From: Heliocidaris tuberculata
Lineage: Eukaryota; Echinodermata; Echinoidea; Camarodonta; Echinometridae
Direction: 5' to 3'
Length of the DNA: 64,000 nt
Assembly: GCA_025618425.1 (NCBI GenBank)
Contig: CM046841.1
Coordinates: 11,108,654-11,172,653 of the forward strand
Each line of letters starts with the position of its first letter. The first letter of the stretch is position 1. A program made the position numbers and the translations under genes. Below are positions 1 through 12,950 of this stretch, piece by piece. Under the pieces are notes generated by a model, which saw only the letters and a list, made by a program, of their open reading frames with translations, made no database searches and had not been told where the DNA came from.

Positions 1-470
1 AGGTAATTTAACTTCAGGAGAAAATTTGTGATGAGTTACCATGAAGAAGTGAAGGTAATGCATCAGTTATGAAAAATCTTTATCCATTAAGCTACATGAA
101 CTTGCAAAAACATATATTGAGCATTAAATTTTGTCTTGCTTCCTCAGCTGCAAAGTGTTCAGTTTTACTGAAGTCAATATACATGTACATGTCGATAGGT
201 AAAAATTGAGAACTTTCACTACTTCAGAGAATTCCCAATTATAATACTCATTGCTTTCGGCTTTATTTCATCAAAGATTTAGGGTGAGGGTTTTACATGT
301 AGATTAGGTTTAGGCATGGGGTTAGGTATAGTGTTTCATCCCGGGTTAAAGTTTAGTGGAGGTATTGACTGCTGACCATAATTTGTCATTGTAGCATGTG
401 TTTGTACTGCCCTGAGCTCACATACATCAAGTCTTCTAATTTTGCCCGTCTCTCCTTTTTCATGTTACAG

Positions 471-699
471 AGAATTCCTTTTCAATGCTGTCGAGACCTT
501 GCCATGCGTCACGAAGAAGGCACAGTGGGCTCTGAATTGGATTGGTAGCGACAGCGCAGACTTTGGTACTAGGGTTGTTGCTTTTGCAGCCGTAGAGGGC
601 ATCTTCTTCTCAGGCTCCTTCGCAGCAATCTTCTGGCTGAAGAAGCGTGGGCTCATGCCCGGTCTTACCTTCTCCAACGAACTCATCAGCAGGGATGAG
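471..699 (+). CDS. RRM2: Ribonucleotide reductase small subunit, internal exon (third from last)
   Basis: Part of the R2 subunit of class Ia ribonucleotide reductase. R2 carries the di-iron/tyrosyl radical centre that drives reduction of ribonucleotides to deoxyribonucleotides in the cytosol. The exon follows a clear acceptor (catgttacag), enters with one base of a split codon, and ends at GATGAG|GTAAAC in phase 0. The 76 full codons contain [33 protein letters not shown] and ELISRDE, nearly identical to animal R2. The Glu in AVEGIFF and the Glu in SRDE are known iron ligands. The earlier ligands and the radical tyrosine lie upstream, outside the window, so the gene is cut by the window edge. 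I see no further RRM2 exon in 1-470. The p53R2 paralogue cannot be fully excluded, but the match to R2 is very strong. Confidence 0.96.
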
Positions 700-1113
700 G
701 TAAACATTATTTAATCAAATGTGTTTTTTAAAAACACTTAATCCTTAAATCTTTGCAGTCGATTTTTAATTTCTTCAGTCTGTTAAGTCTTGTTTTTTTC
801 TTCTGCTCTTTCTGTTCAAAGAGGTTTGTGTGTGTTTTTTTAATCTTTTTGTTAACATCTCAGTACGACATTGAGCCCTCTTCCCAGTCTTGTGTATTCT
901 GCATTTTGATGGCTAGCCAAGTAATCTTGACTTGACGAAAGTCCACATAAAACATATACTTTTCACTTGCCACCTATCAAACCTAAAGAAAAAGTAAAGC
1001 AAGAGCTTTGGAAAGTAAGCAAAGATCATTAAAATCACCCAAACTGCACCACTTAATTTCCCTTGGAAATGCTTCTTCTTTAACTAATGAGTTTGTTTTC
1101 TTTCTCCTCACAG

Positions 1114-1332
1114 GGTCTTCATTGTGACTTTGCCTGTCTGATGTTTAAGCACCTACTCAACAAGCCATCAGAGGCCCATGTACAAGGCATCATCAAGGAA
1201 GCCGTCAAGATTGAGCAGGAGTTCCTCACCGATGCCCTGCCATGCTCCCTCATCGGTATGAATGCAACACTCATGAAGAAGTACATCGAGTTTGTTGCAG
1301 ACAGGTTGCTGGTCGAGCTTGGATGTAGTAAG
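1114..1332 (+). CDS. RRM2: Ribonucleotide reductase small subunit, penultimate exon
   Basis: Seventy-three codons in phase 0, bounded by the acceptor ctcctcacag and the donor AAG|GTGAGT. The exon starts with [14 protein letters not shown], whose His is the last iron ligand of the R2 di-iron site. It continues with [30 protein letters not shown] and ends at LGCSK. This is the helical core of R2 and is collinear with the vertebrate protein without gaps. Confidence 0.96.
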
Positions 1333-1461
1333 GTGAGTTCAGTGGAAGATAATATGATGTTAGTTCTGGAAAAATTGTCCCGCAGTATTTTCTATTCCAG
1401 GACAGAACACTGTTGCAACACAAGCCGTATTACCTTACATCTTGGTAGAAGAGATGAAGCC

Positions 1462-1609
1462 CTGGGCCCCATTTCATAAAACTTATCAGTAACAACTGCC
1501 ACATTTCTATGACAAATTTGCTCTCCGGCAATCAGATGCAAGGGTTTCAGTAGCTTATAACAGTTATTGCAACTTGTTATTGATAACAAGGTTTATGAAA
1601 CAGCCCCCT
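1462..1609 (+). mobile_element. Fold-back MITE (ggccctgtttcataaaactt family)
   Basis: Ends gggccccatttcataaaact / aggtttatgaaacagcccc around gacaaatttgctctc and a tcagatgcaaggrtttcagt core; in the last RRM2 intron. Confidence 0.8.
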
Positions 1610-1994
1610 TCGCCAGTGAAAAAAAAATAAGCGGGGGCTAAGGGCGATTAGCCCCCGAAACTCTTGAAAAAAAACCCGTAAATGAAAAAGAGCCACCGTC
1701 AAATAATATTTCTGCCCATGTGTCGTAGTGCATTAAAATCTCTGAACACAATATGTTTTGTAGGTTGACTTCTAAGTAGCCCTTCAAAAGAAATTTTAAT
1801 TTTTACACTGCAGGCCCCTTGCCCTTCCGAGAAATAGAACATTGGTCGTACATGTAGTTTTTTAAGTAGCCTTGTATGATGTGATAGCAATACCCATATG
1901 AAGATAAATCAAGTTGGCAAAGAGATACATGTATATCTACCTAGTCCTTAATTCATCTGATACATTGTTTGTTTCTGTTGTTTCCCATGTACAG

Positions 1995-2165
1995 GTGTGG
2001 AAGGTAGAGAACCCCTTTGACTTCATGGAGAACATCTCGTTGGAAGGCAAGACCAACTTCTTTGAGAAGAGGGTCGGTGAATACCAGAAGATGGGAGTGA
2101 TGACCTCGACAAACTCATCATCCGCAAAGAAACAACATACCTTCAGCTTGGAGGAAGACTTCTAA
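1995..2165 (+). CDS. RRM2: Ribonucleotide reductase small subunit, last exon with stop
   Basis: Fifty-six codons plus TAA after the acceptor ccatgtacag, phase 0. It encodes [20 protein letters not shown] and ERRVGEYQ-type sequence (here [13 protein letters not shown]). The protein ends in FSLEEDF, matching the C-terminal heptapeptide that docks R2 onto the large subunit R1 (FTLDADF in mammals). A short Ser/Lys-rich stretch before the tail is variable in the family. Confidence 0.96.
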   Translation: MWKVENPFDFMENISLEGKTNFFEKRVGEYQKMGVMTSTNSSSAKKQHTFSLEEDF

Positions 2166-2990
2166 GAAGTATGGTCCAATGGTTAATTGACTCTGAAATT
2201 TCTTCAATGCTTGGTTCATGGACACTTCCGTTGAGCAGTGAACAGACCTATTTGCTCAGTTGTGGAATTGGCATGACCAAAATGGGAGGTAATGACGCTT
2301 TCTCCAAGTTCTTGTCTGTCATTGGTTTTCTCAGCAGCCAGAAAGCGAGTTCAGCAATATCTATGACAGAAGTTTAGCCATCTGGAGTCTGTGGGCGTGG
2401 ACTTCTGTTGTATTTGATTTTATTGGTGGTTCAATCCGTTTGGAATATTTATACACTTGTGAATCGCATATTTTACAAGAGTTCGATCAATTACTTTTTA
2501 TTAAAATATTTATAGCCTGAGGAGATTTGTAGCTCCATGCATCTGTAGGCCGTGAACAAGAAGCAGAAAGCGTGGTTGCCTCTCGTAAAATGTTGTAGTT
2601 GTCCCTTTCTACATTGTAGTCCTTGGATTTGGCCGGTTCCATATTCAGGTGATGTGACTACCTCGAATGTACATCGTTCCATCTTGTGACCATACTGATA
2701 ACCTTAATGTGATGTATCTTGATTATTGATCACAACAGATCATAATTCTTGTTCATAAGGAGTGATTGGTAAGCAAGTAGAAGATTTAAAGGAAAAAAAA
2801 ATAGCAAAAGTCCCTAAGCCCATAATTTATTGAGGGAAATTTTTGTGTAATATTTTTTACAAAAAAGTGTTTTTATTGTGTAGACCTCTGTTTTTAGCAG
2901 CTGTTGTGGATTTTTTTTTTCCTTTTTATATAGCCTACATGTCGGATAAATCATACAACTTCCTAAGCAATAAACGCAGCAGTGGTGCTT
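2166..2990 (+). other. Probable RRM2 3' untranslated region
   Basis: AT-rich sequence directly after the stop, without coding-like reading frames or recognised repeats, running to the two nearest poly(A) signals. The end is inferred. Confidence 0.5.
2500..2505 (+). terminator. Candidate poly(A) signal of RRM2 (ATTAAA)
   Basis: ATTAAA lies about 335 bases after the RRM2 stop. A canonical AATAAA follows at 2969-2974 and another at 4913-4918. Which is used cannot be told from sequence; the 3' UTR therefore begins at 2166 and ends near 2.5 or 3.0 kb. Confidence 0.4.
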
Positions 2991-4180
2991 TTGGGGTCAA
3001 GTTTGTTTTACTTTCAGTATATATTGGACACTGATTATGCTTCTGTAGATAGATCTCTGCTTTTTTCAAACAAATCATTACAGAATTTTATTTATCATAG
3101 TTCAGTATTTCTTGACTTATTTTTTCTACCCTGCCAACTGTTTGTAGAGAAAATACTGAATTCTGAGATGGTGTCTGTCTGACTGTCAGATATCTCTGGG
3201 TGAGAATTCCCCTGTTACATGTATATCTTGAATTTATCATTTCTATATTCAGAAAGTTAAGAAATACTGTCCTATCTTTAGCAACTAGATGAATTCAGCA
3301 TTTTATTGAGAAATTTGAGATTATTTAATTTTATTGGCTTTTGAATTGTTAAGATTTATATATATCATGCAATGTAATGAAAAAGAATATTAGCACTTCT
3401 GCTTTTTTAGTTGCTTTTTGCCTCTTTTTCAAATGCCAGCTTTTGCACTGCCTTTTATTTGAGAGTTATGCATTGATTTACATTTTACAGGGTACAAAAT
3501 CTTCATTTTTTTAAAAAAGCTTTCGTACTCTTATATACAATGTAGTTGTTGATTTACAAATAGAGTTGCTTTTCTCTACTCTTAGCTTGTCTATGCAATC
3601 AATTAGTTTTGGGTGGTTTAGAAGAGCAAATGCTATTTTAGGAGGAAAATACCCGTTTCCAGCAAACAATGCAAGTGCATACATCCTCTCCAGTGTAGCC
3701 TTTTCAATATAATCTACATGTGTAGTTGTCTTTTACTTTGTTTGCATTTTTCAAACGTATGCCACTGTCCGACTTATTTTAACATTCTTTTTCAATGCTG
3801 TAATTTCAAGCTTACAATGTTGTAAATATGAAGCTATCCTGATGTACATACCATTTTCGAAAATTACAGCATTAAAGAGGTTTCAACATATATAAATATA
3901 TTAAAAAGTAGATGGTGAACCTTCAATTTTATTTCACTGTTGTGAATGTTAGGAGATTCTGAGAGAGTAAGAGAAGGAATGAAAATTGTGAAAGTGAAAT
4001 GAGCGTGTACACCTGTAATACTCTCAGAGATTGTGTTGTTGTACGAACGAGAATGTGAGTAAATGCTGAATCCGTCATCCACAAAGACGGGCAAACATGT
4101 ACATGTTCAACGTACATGTACAACATTTATACAGTGATAACGAGGACGTTGGGTCATGAAAATTATATTGTTACAATGTA

Positions 4181-4434
4181 CAGTTAACTTTACACAAGTC
4201 AAATCTGTTGGGACCCACAACCAAAAGTTTGACTTAGGGAAAATTCGACTAAGGAAATGTATACAGTTGAAACTGGGTATAAAAAGCTCTATAACAAGAT
4301 TCCTGATTAAGAAGGTAATTTTCATGGTCCCAAAAACCTCATTCAGCGAGTTTCCACATAGTTTGGTAAAAAAAAAAAAAGTGATTTGACTTGGGTAAAG
4401 TTCGACTAAGACTTGAGTTATGCAAGGTTAACTG
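4181..4434. mobile_element. TA-flanked MITE (cagttaact family) with nested copy of another
   Basis: Ends cagttaact / ggttaactg with TA; a cagtgaaac/gagtttccac family piece is inserted at about 4263-4365. Uninterrupted copy at 21911-22079. Confidence 0.72.
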
Positions 4435-4820
4435 TACATGTACATATACATTTATCAGGAATCTCCTTATACAATGCATCAGGGTTTAATAAAAGAACAA
4501 AGACTTGGGACCAGCTAAATTACCTTGTTATACTTGTATCAGGAATCTTGATATATCGCAGCTCTTTTTAACAAGTTTCCACTGTACATGTACTGTGTTG
4601 CATTCAGTTGAAATCATAGTAACGGCAAATACATATTTGTGCTTCACAGATTCTTTTGTTTTCCCCTTTCACTTCTACAAAATTCTCACTCTTCCTTTCT
4701 TGTCTCGATCTTCTGATCCGCATCACCTAAATGTCTTGCAATCACTGCCATACGTGGTCTTGCTGCTTTAAGCCCATCATCTCTCTTTCACTCTTCTTTT
4801 TTTCATTCTCTTCCCATTAA

Positions 4821-5221
4821 TGGGATTCGGTAACTTTGTGGAGGTTTGATTTAAATTAATTTAAATTGCTGAATTTTGATATCTGTCTTGTATAATGATG
4901 TTCAGAAGGATAAATAAATAGCCAGGCATAGAAAGGTTTTCAAATATATAATGCCATTATTAAGATATCTATGACTGAATACTCCGATTTACGAAAGCGT
5001 ATGGCCATACGCTTTAGTCTAACACTGCAGTCTATGGGGAAAAATGAGTCTGGCATTCCTGGTCACTTGTATATACATGTATTTACTTTTGTGAAGCACA
5101 TGATTTTGAAGTGCTTTTTTTTCTCATGGGCTTCATTTTTACACCATATTACATACACTGGTAGCATGTAAGGCCAGGCAGCTCAGATTTTATCAAGCCT
5201 CTACAAAGTTACCAAATCACT
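4821..5221 (+). mobile_element. TTAA-type MITE (ggtaactttgt family), copy 1
   Basis: Ends tgggattcggtaactttgtg / acaaagttaccaaatcac, TTAA at 4817-4820 and 5222-5225; contains the palindrome cgtatggccatacg. Confidence 0.82.
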
Positions 5222-5294
5222 TTAATGGATGCTGGGTTCTTTGCCCACAAGGCTGACAAGTTCTAAAAGATATGTACATCTACTGTACATTGTA

Positions 5295-5445
5295 CAGTGA
5301 AACCTCAAAGAACACTGTTATAACAAGGTAATTTTGCTGGTCCCATTTTTTGTATTCTATTGTTTTTTAAGCCCTGACATAAGGTTTCGATATAAAGAAG
5401 TAATTTCCTTGGTCCCAGTGCATTTGTTTTAATGAGGTTCCACAG
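5295..5445. mobile_element. TA-flanked MITE (cagtggaaactc family)
   Basis: cagtgaaacctc / gaggttccacag ends with ataacaaggtaatttt and ggtcccat internal boxes. Mariner-like TA duplication. Confidence 0.75.
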
Positions 5446-6385
5446 TATTTGTAATGCCTCTTTGTGACGCATCATCATTACTAGAAAAAGGGGGGCAGTT
5501 GGGAGACATGTGCCCCTCCCTTCCCCATTCACCACCACCCCCCCCCCCCTCGCTCTCTCGCTTTCTCTTTAGTTTAATTTCTCCTAAATGTTTGTAGACC
5601 TTCCCTTCAAGGAAGTTCTGTTACAATTAAAATACTCCAGTTTCTAATAGTAAAGCTCAAGAAAAAAAAAACCCATGTGGAAAAAAAGTTTGAAGCAAAA
5701 GCTAATAGTATTTCGGTGAAAACAGAAGCCATAACAGATGGTCAAGATTTCTACTGAACACTAAATCTGAAAAAAAAAAAGACAAGAAATTACTCAAAAT
5801 GTAAGAAAACTAAGAAAAGTTTTTATTTCCTGTCATACAAGACGTATACATGTATAAGATAGAAAGTATTAAAAGGCTCTTGGAAATACATCTGAACATG
5901 AAATATACCATAAGTTGAGAATTTATGTATGCGCATCATACCAAATTGGTATACATGAATTTTAATCCAATGCAATTATGTATCATATTTGAGCGAGATA
6001 CACTGTGTAGGAAAGACCGGTAAAAAAAAAAGTGATGTTGAATTTACTTATTGCTTGTAAGTGCAGTGCAGTTAAATATATTTACAGCATCGCTTCATGT
6101 ACTTAGTCTTACAAATGTGAAAAATGATACGTTATGAATACCAGATATAGCAGAGATATATGTAGCAGATATATTTCACCAAAAAATTGTCCAATACACT
6201 GTGCTGTTAAATAATTGGTTCATTACAAAGTATGCTAATTTGCTTGTCTAGTTCGATGGATTTGAATTTGCCTATAAATGTTCCTGCGCAATAGTTCAAT
6301 GAAGTTACCCAGTGTCATGCGCGTACCGAGGGGGGGGGGATGTTTTGGGTGTTTCAGGTGTTCAAACACCCCCCTTTTGGTGTTA

Positions 6386-6559
6386 CAGTGGAAACTCAGT
6401 ATAACAAGGTCCTTGGGACCATTAAAATTATCTTGTTATAGCAGGAATCTCGTTATATCAGGTTAAAACAATAGAATATAAAGAGCTGGGACCAGGAATA
6501 TCACCTTGTTACATCAGGAATATTGTTATATCAGACCTCTTTATACTGAGTTCCCACTG
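6386..6559. mobile_element. cagtggaaactc MITE, 174 bp
   Basis: Ends cagtggaaactcagtataac / tatactgagttcccactg, TA on both sides, repeated cttgttat words inside. Confidence 0.82.
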
Positions 6560-8573
6560 TATTTGAAGTTAAAACACCCCCTTTAGAATTCCTGATAAAC
6601 TTTTTTTTTTAAATTGTCAGATAATTTTTGAGTAAAAATACCCCCCCCCCCCCAAATACTGATAACCTTTTTTTTTTTTTTTTTTTTTTTTTTGCTTGTC
6701 AGAGAATTTTGGAGAAAAAAAACACCCCCCTTTAAAAAATCCTAGATACGCCACTGCCCAATGTGTAAACAATATATTTCCAGATAAAAGAAACAAACCA
6801 AACCAAAACACTTTAAAGACTGCAATGCTGACACGACATGCAAAATGCACTCTATTATATTCTAGTTATCTAAATAAGGTGTTTCAACATATGCTCCAGT
6901 GATAATTGCTTTAGGCTCTTTTTCTTCTAAGATATAAAGTTAGACTTCAGTTGCAAGAGGGTTTTAGGTTAGGTTGAGGTTTAGCATTAAGGTTATGTCT
7001 AGTGTTTGGTCCAGGGTTGAACCTAAAATTATGGTTACTGTAAAAACCAGAAACGTTCGCAACATGAAACTCTAGCGAATTGAAAATGACGGCAATTCTC
7101 ACAGCAAGAAACTTTTGCCTTTTGCAAAAGTTTAGTGTCATGACGATTCAATGATTTCGCGGCATGAAACTTCCGCGAATTCGAACCATTCCCGAAATTT
7201 GTGAACATTTAATGCACACGAACGTATCTGGTTTGACAGTAGTGGAAAGCATTGAACACAGCGCAATCATCGCTGGAGCATGTGTCATACAACCTCTGAT
7301 AATTAAAAACGCATAATAATAATAATGATAGTACATTACTTAGTAAACGCATAATACCACATGGTCTCTATGCGTGTTAGAACATCACTGTGATGATATA
7401 ACAAAATTATTCAATATCAAAATTTTATTTTATAGAGGCAGAACCAAAATATTAGGATGTAGAATTAGAATTTACCTCTTTGAACACTTTTAAGCAAAAT
7501 AATATGAAAAGTTTTTTTTTCAGATATGTGTGATTCTAAATTTAGAAGCACAGAAAAAAACAATCAATTTTCCTCTTTGCATCTTTATGCGCCATTGTGT
7601 TTCGCAAAGCTACCTTATGTCAAATGTGCGATACTGTTTTCATGAAAAACAATTACAAAGAAACACACAAACATATCCATGTAGCACTTAACTTAAGTAA
7701 ACATCATTTAGAAGTCCTCCACCTGATTGTTCACTTTACCCGAGTACAAAGAAATAAAGATAAACTAATAATGTGCATAAGCTGCAAGGGACCTACGGCT
7801 TGAAGTACTATCCAAGTGAATAGCTACATGTGAGTAAGGATCAAAGGGGAAGTCCACCCTGACATGAAAATGATTGGTACACATGCAAAAAATCAGCATA
7901 CACAGATCAGGGAAAAGTTGTGAAAATTTTGATTAAGGATAAGGGTTAGGGTTAGAAGAGATAGAAGTTTTGAATACTATATCTCATGCCATGCCACTTT
8001 CAACATATTAATTAAGTTACTAAGTTCACTGCACTGCTGTTTCATAACACATTTATATACCCATGAGATGAAAAATAAATTAATGTCTGCATGATGGTGC
8101 AAATATATTTACAGACATATGAAAGTGGAAAAGTGAAACTACATGTATACAACAAACATGTCGTGTACTGTACGACATGGTTCAAACTAATATTGAAGTA
8201 TCATGGCATTATACACTGTACTGTATTTATCAGCTTAGATAATACAGTATATATGTCTATGATTCCATTTAAAAATTCACAGTATTTATGAATTAAAGAG
8301 TTCAAAAGACAAACATGACTGAAAAACTAGGTCTAGATTTTATGTTTTCCCTATATTTCTTTCATAAATTTGACTGCTTACAATATGAATACAAAAGTCT
8401 AGTATGTTCAAAAGTGACGTAAAAATAAACATATTGCAAAGAGCTGGCAAAAGGATAAAAAATATATACCATATATATTGTTCAAAGCATATGTTTCGTT
8501 AACAAAACAGACAAAACACTCGTTTAGAAGAGGACAACGGCAAACAAAAGCAATTGCAGCAGATTTGTTCACG

Positions 8574-8858
8574 AAAATATATACCAAAAGTGAGGTAAAT
8601 TAAACCAGCAGAAGACTTAACAATATCATTCAACTCATTTGAATTTGATCAAAAGCTACTCAACGTACTCATAACAGAAAATATATACCAAAAGTGAGGT
8701 AAATTAAACCAGCAGAAGACTTAACAATATCATTCAACTCATTTGAATTTGATCAAAAGCTACTCAACGTACTCATAACAGATATATATGTAAATTTGTT
8801 CAGGAAAATATACAGAGTGTACCAAAAGTGAGGTAAAATAAACCAGCAAAAGGCTTAA
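8574..8858. repeat. Direct repeat, 104-bp unit, three copies
   Basis: accaaaagtgaggtaaa occurs at 8583, 8687 and 8821. The first two copies are essentially identical; the third is interrupted by the transposon at 8859-9407 and resumes at 9412. Confidence 0.9.
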
Positions 8859-9407
8859 AAGGGAAGTCCACCATGATTACAAGGTGGTTTTAAAAGAAGC
8901 AGAAAAATTAAACAAACATATCAGTGAAGGTTTGAGCAAAATACAATAAGAAATAAGAAAGTTATGAATATTTGGAGCTGTAATCAATCAAACACAAATT
9001 GGCAACTCCGTGACACATCCTGCGAGCTCCTCTCCCATTTGCCCTGTACAGTGTACCCAAAAAAATCACTTATTTCCATTTTCTCTAAAGAAAATATTCA
9101 ATCATACATGCAGCTTAGATATAATCATTGCTCATAGGTTTTTAAACAAAGCCTGTATGAAACAAATATATTCCTTCATCAAAAACTAGGAAAATGAAAA
9201 TTTATGAGATTTTCTGCACTGAGCATATGGAAGAGGAGCTCGCAAGATACGTCACAGAGTTGCCAATTTGTGTTTGATTGATTACAACTTCAAATATTCA
9301 TAACTTTCTTATTTCTTATCGGATTTTGCTCAAACGTTCATTGATCTGTTTCTCTCATTTTTCTTCTTTTATTTCAAATTCACTTCATACCAGGGTGGAC
9401 TTTCCCT
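8859..9407. mobile_element. TTAA-type MITE (agggaaagtccacc family), 549 bp
   Basis: Inverted ends aaagggaagtccacc / ggtggactttcccttt, long internal fold-back, flanked by TTAA at 8855-8858 and 9408-9411. The neighbouring direct repeats carry a single TTAA at this spot and serve as empty sites. Confidence 0.88.
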
Positions 9408-10112
9408 TTAATGACATCATTCAACCCATTCAAATTTCATCAAAAGCTACTCATAATAGATATATCTGTAAGAAATAAAAGTGTTTTTATAGAACACACA
9501 AAATTATCTTGCATCATCAGCTGCACAGTAATATATACAAGAAAATAGTACTAGGATATCTATTGAATACTGAAATATGGTGCAAGAATATAGTGTTTTA
9601 TAATAGTTACTAAATTCCTTGTCCCCGAAAGATATAATGGTATAAAATGTGAATTCTGATCTGTAATCTTCATGAACTGTGCTCTTAAAATCTGGTACTG
9701 ACAAAAACAAACACAATTTCACAGGATCCCAAGATTAATGATATCCCTCACACAATGTGATAGAGAAACAGCTTTGCCAGAAGCACAGAAAGTACAAGGA
9801 AAATGTGTATTTTCAAACCAAATTTTTCTAAATGGAAATATGTGTGCTTGTCATTAACAACAAAATATATTGCGTGCATTTTTTACACAAAATGTACAGA
9901 AGAAAACTGCATAAACATGTGCATGTTATCCACAACTTTGTGTAAAATCAAACCTTAGGATAGAAAAACAAACAAATATTGTGAAAAAAACCTGTCTTTG
10001 TGTTAGGAAAAAAGCATTATCGCATAAAAATTTAGCCACCACTGAAATACAAGTAACTGGTAATTGTAAATCTTGATACATGTACTTTGCTCTACACATA
10101 CAAGCCGTCTTC

Positions 10113-10252
10113 TGGGCCCCGTTTCACAAAACTTGTTATCAAAAGAAAGTTACAAGAATTGTTATAAGCTACTGTAATCCTTCAATCTGAGTGGCTGGGA
10201 GTAAATTTGTCATAGAAATGGTACAGTAACAAGTTTTATGAAACAGGGCCCA
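10113..10252 (-). mobile_element. ggccctgtttcataaaactt MITE
   Basis: Same ends (gggccccgtttcacaaaact / gttttatgaaacagggccc); intergenic. Confidence 0.8.
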
Positions 10253-11935
10253 GCTGGTGTGTATTATAACTCGTTGAGGTGTAAACATTTAGATGTAAAA
10301 GCTGTTCCAAATATATCGGTCTAAAAGTGTAAGGTATCACTAACAATGTAATATCACTTCTCCTTGGTGGGATAGAAGTTACATGCAACAACTTATAGTT
10401 TTTTTTCAATTAATTTTTTTTTTCAACTAATTCCTTGTTCAAGTATGTCTCATACTACACATTAATTGCCAGACGCCAGAATCAGAGTAAAAACGGTAAT
10501 CAGAAATTCATTTATACCGCACATAACTTTAAGAAGCTTCATTATTGCTTGATAAATTACACTGGGAGAATACATCTCTCATCCTCATATTGTTGTTAAA
10601 ATAACTCATCATGAATAGATGTACAAACACTGCACATAAAAAACTTTTAATATATTTTAATAAAAGGTATAACGTAAATAATGACTACAAAGCTGCCAGG
10701 ACATCGCTCAACAGTACCAAAAACAACAATAATGTGAATAAATGACACTAAACACAATCATAAATTAGTATACAAACTGTAGTACAACATGTAAAGTGCT
10801 TGCACACTTCATTCTTTCACGAATAGTACTTTCATACACTAGCTGCAAAAAAGAAAGATAGTACAAATACCTGAGAAATTTGAATTGACATATAAGAGGT
10901 TATTTTGAGGGCCGCGTGGGTCAGTTGAATATTACGTCTATCTAGGTTATTCTATTCACCAGCTTTCTAAATTTCATAAATATATATAAAGGCTGGTTTC
11001 GTTATTCTGTATTGTGGGGGTACAGGTTCATGTAAGTAGGAATGCAGACTGGTTGTTACATGCTTCGTTTTTTCATGCACCTTCGATGCTAATAATGCTT
11101 GTACATTGTGTATAAAATGGGAAAGTTGAACCTCATTACAAACTCTTTGGTCAGAACTCAAGGAGGAGGTTGATCTTAACACATGGTTTACACCTTGATA
11201 AGCGTGGTATAAATGCTTAATCGTGTGTCTGATAATCAGGCAATGTTTGTTTTGATACATTTCAGTCCATTTTTTGTTTTAAGTAACATGGTTGAGGTTC
11301 AAACCTCAAACCTCACAAGCTCCCCCCACCCCCTTCCCCCATCAAATGGCAGAACAACAGGTACAAATTCACAATCGAAATTCAATCAATTGATTAGTAG
11401 TAAACTAATGTAGGCCTAAATAACATTTTAGGCTTAACCAAACAACAGTTTGTCATCTTGAAGACTGCATTTTGTTTAAGACGAAAATGTTCTTTAAAAA
11501 AAATGTATGAAAATGTGCCTTGACTTTGCATTTGATCATTACATATGAACAATATATGGAGATTACTGTGTTGCAAATGGAAGCCAGGTTTGAAAATCCA
11601 GTTTATACAAATGCTTTCAAATTTTGCTAAGCTTTTAAATCTTCCTCTGCATTCCCACATGTCAAACAAAATGCGGCTGAACTCCCAGTAGGTCCCCTAG
11701 AAAGCATTTCAAACCCTAGATGAAACAAGTGAATGAGTAAATTACGCAATGTGTAATAAATGTCCCCGCCGGAAGTGCAGATCTGTGGAAATTAACTAGC
11801 CTGAACCTTAAAACTTCAGTGAAAAACTTTAGTGAATAAAATAATGTTACTGCATGCAAAAGAAGAGAATACCAACAATGCATGTATACAACTGAAATAT
11901 AAAACATGAAAACATTATGAACCTTCAGCCATTTT

Positions 11936-12515
11936 GAATAAATTTGCATAAATTTGCATGAATAATGAATTTCAAAATTCTGTGTAGAAGTTTGGAAGCC
12001 CCCACCCAGCCCTATCAGATAAAACAATCGGAATCAAAATCCGATGTGAAATAGAGGAGAAGTAGCATTTTTCGTCAATTTTGAATAAATTTGCATAAAT
12101 TTGCATAATTAATGAATTTCAAAATTCTGTGTAGAAGTTTGGAAGTCCCCACCCAGCCCTATCAGATAAAACAATCGGAATCAAAATCCAATGTGTAATA
12201 GAGGAGAAGTAGCATTTTTCGTCAATTTTGAATAAATTTGCATAAATTTGCATAATTAATGAATTTCAAAATTCTGTGTAGAAGTTTGGAAGTCCCTACC
12301 CAGCCCTATCAGATAAAACAATCGGAATCAAAATCCGATGTGAAATAGAGGAGAAGTAGCATTTTTCGTCACTTTTGAATAAATTTGCATAAATTTGCAT
12401 AATTAATGAATTTCAAAATTCTGTGTAGAAGTTTGGAAGCCCCCACCCAGCCCTATCAGATAAAACAATCGGAATCAAAATCGGCCAAGAAATGATGGAG
12501 AAGTAGCATTTTCTA
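11936..12515. repeat. Tandem array, four units of 147 bp
   Basis: The marker gaataaatttgcataaattt recurs at 11936, 12083, 12230 and 12377, exactly 147 bp apart. Units are nearly identical, differing at a few bases, so the array is young or homogenised. Confidence 0.95.
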
Positions 12516-12527
12516 ACATTTGAGCAT

Positions 12528-12551
12528 ACACGGACAGACAGACGGACGGAC

Positions 12552-12586
<35 letters not shown>

Positions 12587-12950
12587 CGCACATACCTGTG
12601 CGCGCATAATAACCGATGACATCTTTTACAACCTAGAATTTGACCGCATAACCGATGACCTGTGTGTGTAGAATTCAACCGCATAACCGATGACCCGTCT
12701 GAAATTTTTCTATACAACCGACGACTTGTTCGTGTAACACTAACTGATGACCTACCCCTATATGCAAAAGCATGTAATTTGGGTCTAACTGCGCAGGTCT
12801 GCCAACCGATGACGTCATCGGTTCGCTGTGTGTCATCGGTCCGAATGTAAAGTTCATGCCTATGTCATCACTTTAAATGGGCGCACATACACACACACGA
12901 ACGGAGCCCGTTTCATAGTCCCCTCGCGAACTTCGTTCGGCGGGGACAAT
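12528..12950. repeat. CA microsatellite and accgatgac-rich repeat
   Basis: gacggacgg units, then (ca)n at about 12553-12584, then repeated aaccgatgac words including a palindrome accgatgacgtcatcggt, ending in the inverted block cgaacttcgttcg beside tcccc/gggga. It directly follows the 147-bp array and probably forms one composite element with it. Confidence 0.6.

Noticed and set aside
11936..12515. Regular 147-bp repeats considered as a CRISPR array
   Set aside because: No short repeat/unique spacer structure; whole units are repeated, and the genome is eukaryotic.
12413..12717. Minus frames rich in Cys-Val
   Set aside because: Translation of the CA microsatellite.
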